Of a stretch of 64,000 bases of DNA, positions 63,673 to 64,000 are shown in pieces. Under the pieces are notes generated by a model, which saw nothing but the letters and a program-made list of their open reading frames with translations, was not told the origin of the DNA and did no database searches. Origin of the DNA: Halobacteriovorax vibrionivorans (GTDB lineage: Bacteria > Bdellovibrionota > Bacteriovoracia > Bacteriovoracales > Bacteriovoracaceae); contig NZ_QDKL01000002.1 in NCBI RefSeq assembly GCF_003346865.1, forward strand, positions 868,001 through 932,000, written 5' to 3'. Position numbers and translations under genes: made by a program. Numbering within the stretch: position 1 is the stretch's first letter; each line of letters starts with the position of its first letter.

Positions 63673-64000
63673 TTGCCAGTAAAATCAGACGCTCAAGAAG
63701 CGACAAACGATCCATTTGCTTATGAACAAAATAAGGATAAGTCTTTTTCAAAAGACTTCCAATACAAGCATCGTAATCCATACCACGATAAACTAACTGA
63801 ATTTAGTGAGTTCGTTCTTCGAGATGAAGAGGCCGAAGAATACCAAGGGAAATGGAATAGCGAAGTTTTCAAACAAGATGGTGAATTATGTCTTGAGATT
63901 GGATCTGGTTACGGACACTTCATGCTCCAATACTGTGACTCATATCGCGACCAAAACTTTGTCGGACTCGATTATCGTTTTAAGAGAAGCTACGCCCTAG
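63673..64000 (+). CDS. trmB: tRNA (guanine-N7)-methyltransferase TrmB, 3' end outside window
   Basis: The first 109 codons of a SAM-dependent tRNA m7G46 methyltransferase. The frame starts at TTG 63673 with TAGGAG six bases upstream and stays open to the right edge. CLEIGSGYGHFMLQ is the SAM-binding motif I, and QNFVGLDYRFKRSYAL is the TrmB motif II with the acidic residue. YKHRNPYHDKL, in the N-terminal part, is also family-like. The 64-codon plus-strand frame overlapping it from 63806 is a shadow. The gene is complete as far as seen. Confidence 0.85.
   Translation, partial: MPVKSDAQEATNDPFAYEQNKDKSFSKDFQYKHRNPYHDKLTEFSEFVLRDEEAEEYQGKWNSEVFKQDGELCLEIGSGYGHFMLQYCDSYRDQNFVGLDYRFKRSYAL

Noticed and set aside
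63806..64000. Open plus-strand frame of 64 codons at the right edge
   Set aside because: It overlaps the trmB frame starting at TTG 63673, which has a ribosome site and a SAM-binding motif; the 64-codon frame encodes no recognisable protein.

Overview
The window looks like chromosomal core DNA from an AT-rich (roughly 35-37% G+C by eye) Gram-negative bacterium of the Bdellovibrionota, most likely the Bacteriovoracaceae (Bacteriovorax/Halobacteriovorax type). This placement is inference. It rests on the AT-rich coding style, an outer membrane (LpxR-like lipid A deacylase, lipoproteins, beta-barrels), a sigma-28/chemotaxis block, the M50 protease-scpA-scpB-rluB gene order, and many long secreted proteins without recognisable families. 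There is no phage, IS, integrase or CRISPR signature. One RNA gene, tRNA-Leu(CAA), is present. Only one intergenic stretch exceeds 300 bases (53,888-54,253), and it holds the control region of the chemotaxis operon.

Layout. 1-4.1 kb: an LpxR-like deacylase cut by the window edge, a GNAT acetyltransferase, a small acidic secreted peptide, a MarR regulator, a radical SAM/SPASM protein and a secreted protein. 4.2-8.9 kb: a minus-strand locus of two paralogous helical secreted proteins, a large secreted protein joining an HExxH site to an Lnb/DUF4105-like domain, and a small lipoprotein. 8.9-14.6 kb: a TetR regulator divergent from a DUF374 acyltransferase, a fused two-ATPase oligopeptide-type ABC protein, a YheT-type hydrolase and a V8-like lipoprotein protease. 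14.8-22.1 kb: OxyR divergent from an SSS symporter, then maeB-ridA-DUF218-pepA. 22.2-25.8 kb: yicC-gmk-rel. 25.9-31.9 kb: a BamE-like lipoprotein, a FliL-like membrane protein, an FHA-type sigma-54 activator, engB, an acyltransferase and a short-chain dehydrogenase-like protein. 31.9-39.4 kb: an alkylsulfatase-like protein with a broken metal site, the tRNA, two secreted proteins, and a coupled pair of nuclease-type genes (beta-CASP and ATP-cone/Mrr). 39.4-44.3 kb: glutathione-dependent formaldehyde detoxification (frmA-fghA) with a divergent LysR gene, two hemerythrin-like genes, a DOPA-dioxygenase-like gene and a transporter remnant. 44.3-53.9 kb: a complete chemotaxis operon. 54.2-64 kb: a large secreted protein, rluB, scpB, scpA, M50 protease, NUDIX, two outer-membrane barrel candidates, two small proteins and the start of trmB.

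How the genes work together. The chemotaxis operon runs cheY, STAS-cheX, cheA, cheW, mcp, cheR-cheB fusion, mcp. It carries receptors, kinase, coupling protein, response regulator, phosphatase and both adaptation enzymes, and a near-consensus sigma-28 promoter precedes it. The yicC-gmk-rel cluster links guanylate metabolism with (p)ppGpp control. The M50-scpA-scpB-rluB cluster is a chromosome-condensation neighbourhood. Several genes (DUF374 protein, beta-CASP protein, NUDIX, the 54.3 kb secreted protein, perhaps marR) have a -10 hexamer 6-7 bases before the start codon and no Shine-Dalgarno sequence, which suggests recurrent leaderless mRNAs. The most interesting candidates are the ATP-cone/Mrr plus beta-CASP pair, the CheR-REC-CheB single-chain adaptation enzyme, the metal-site-degenerate alkylsulfatase homologue and the secreted paralogue/HExxH-Lnb locus.
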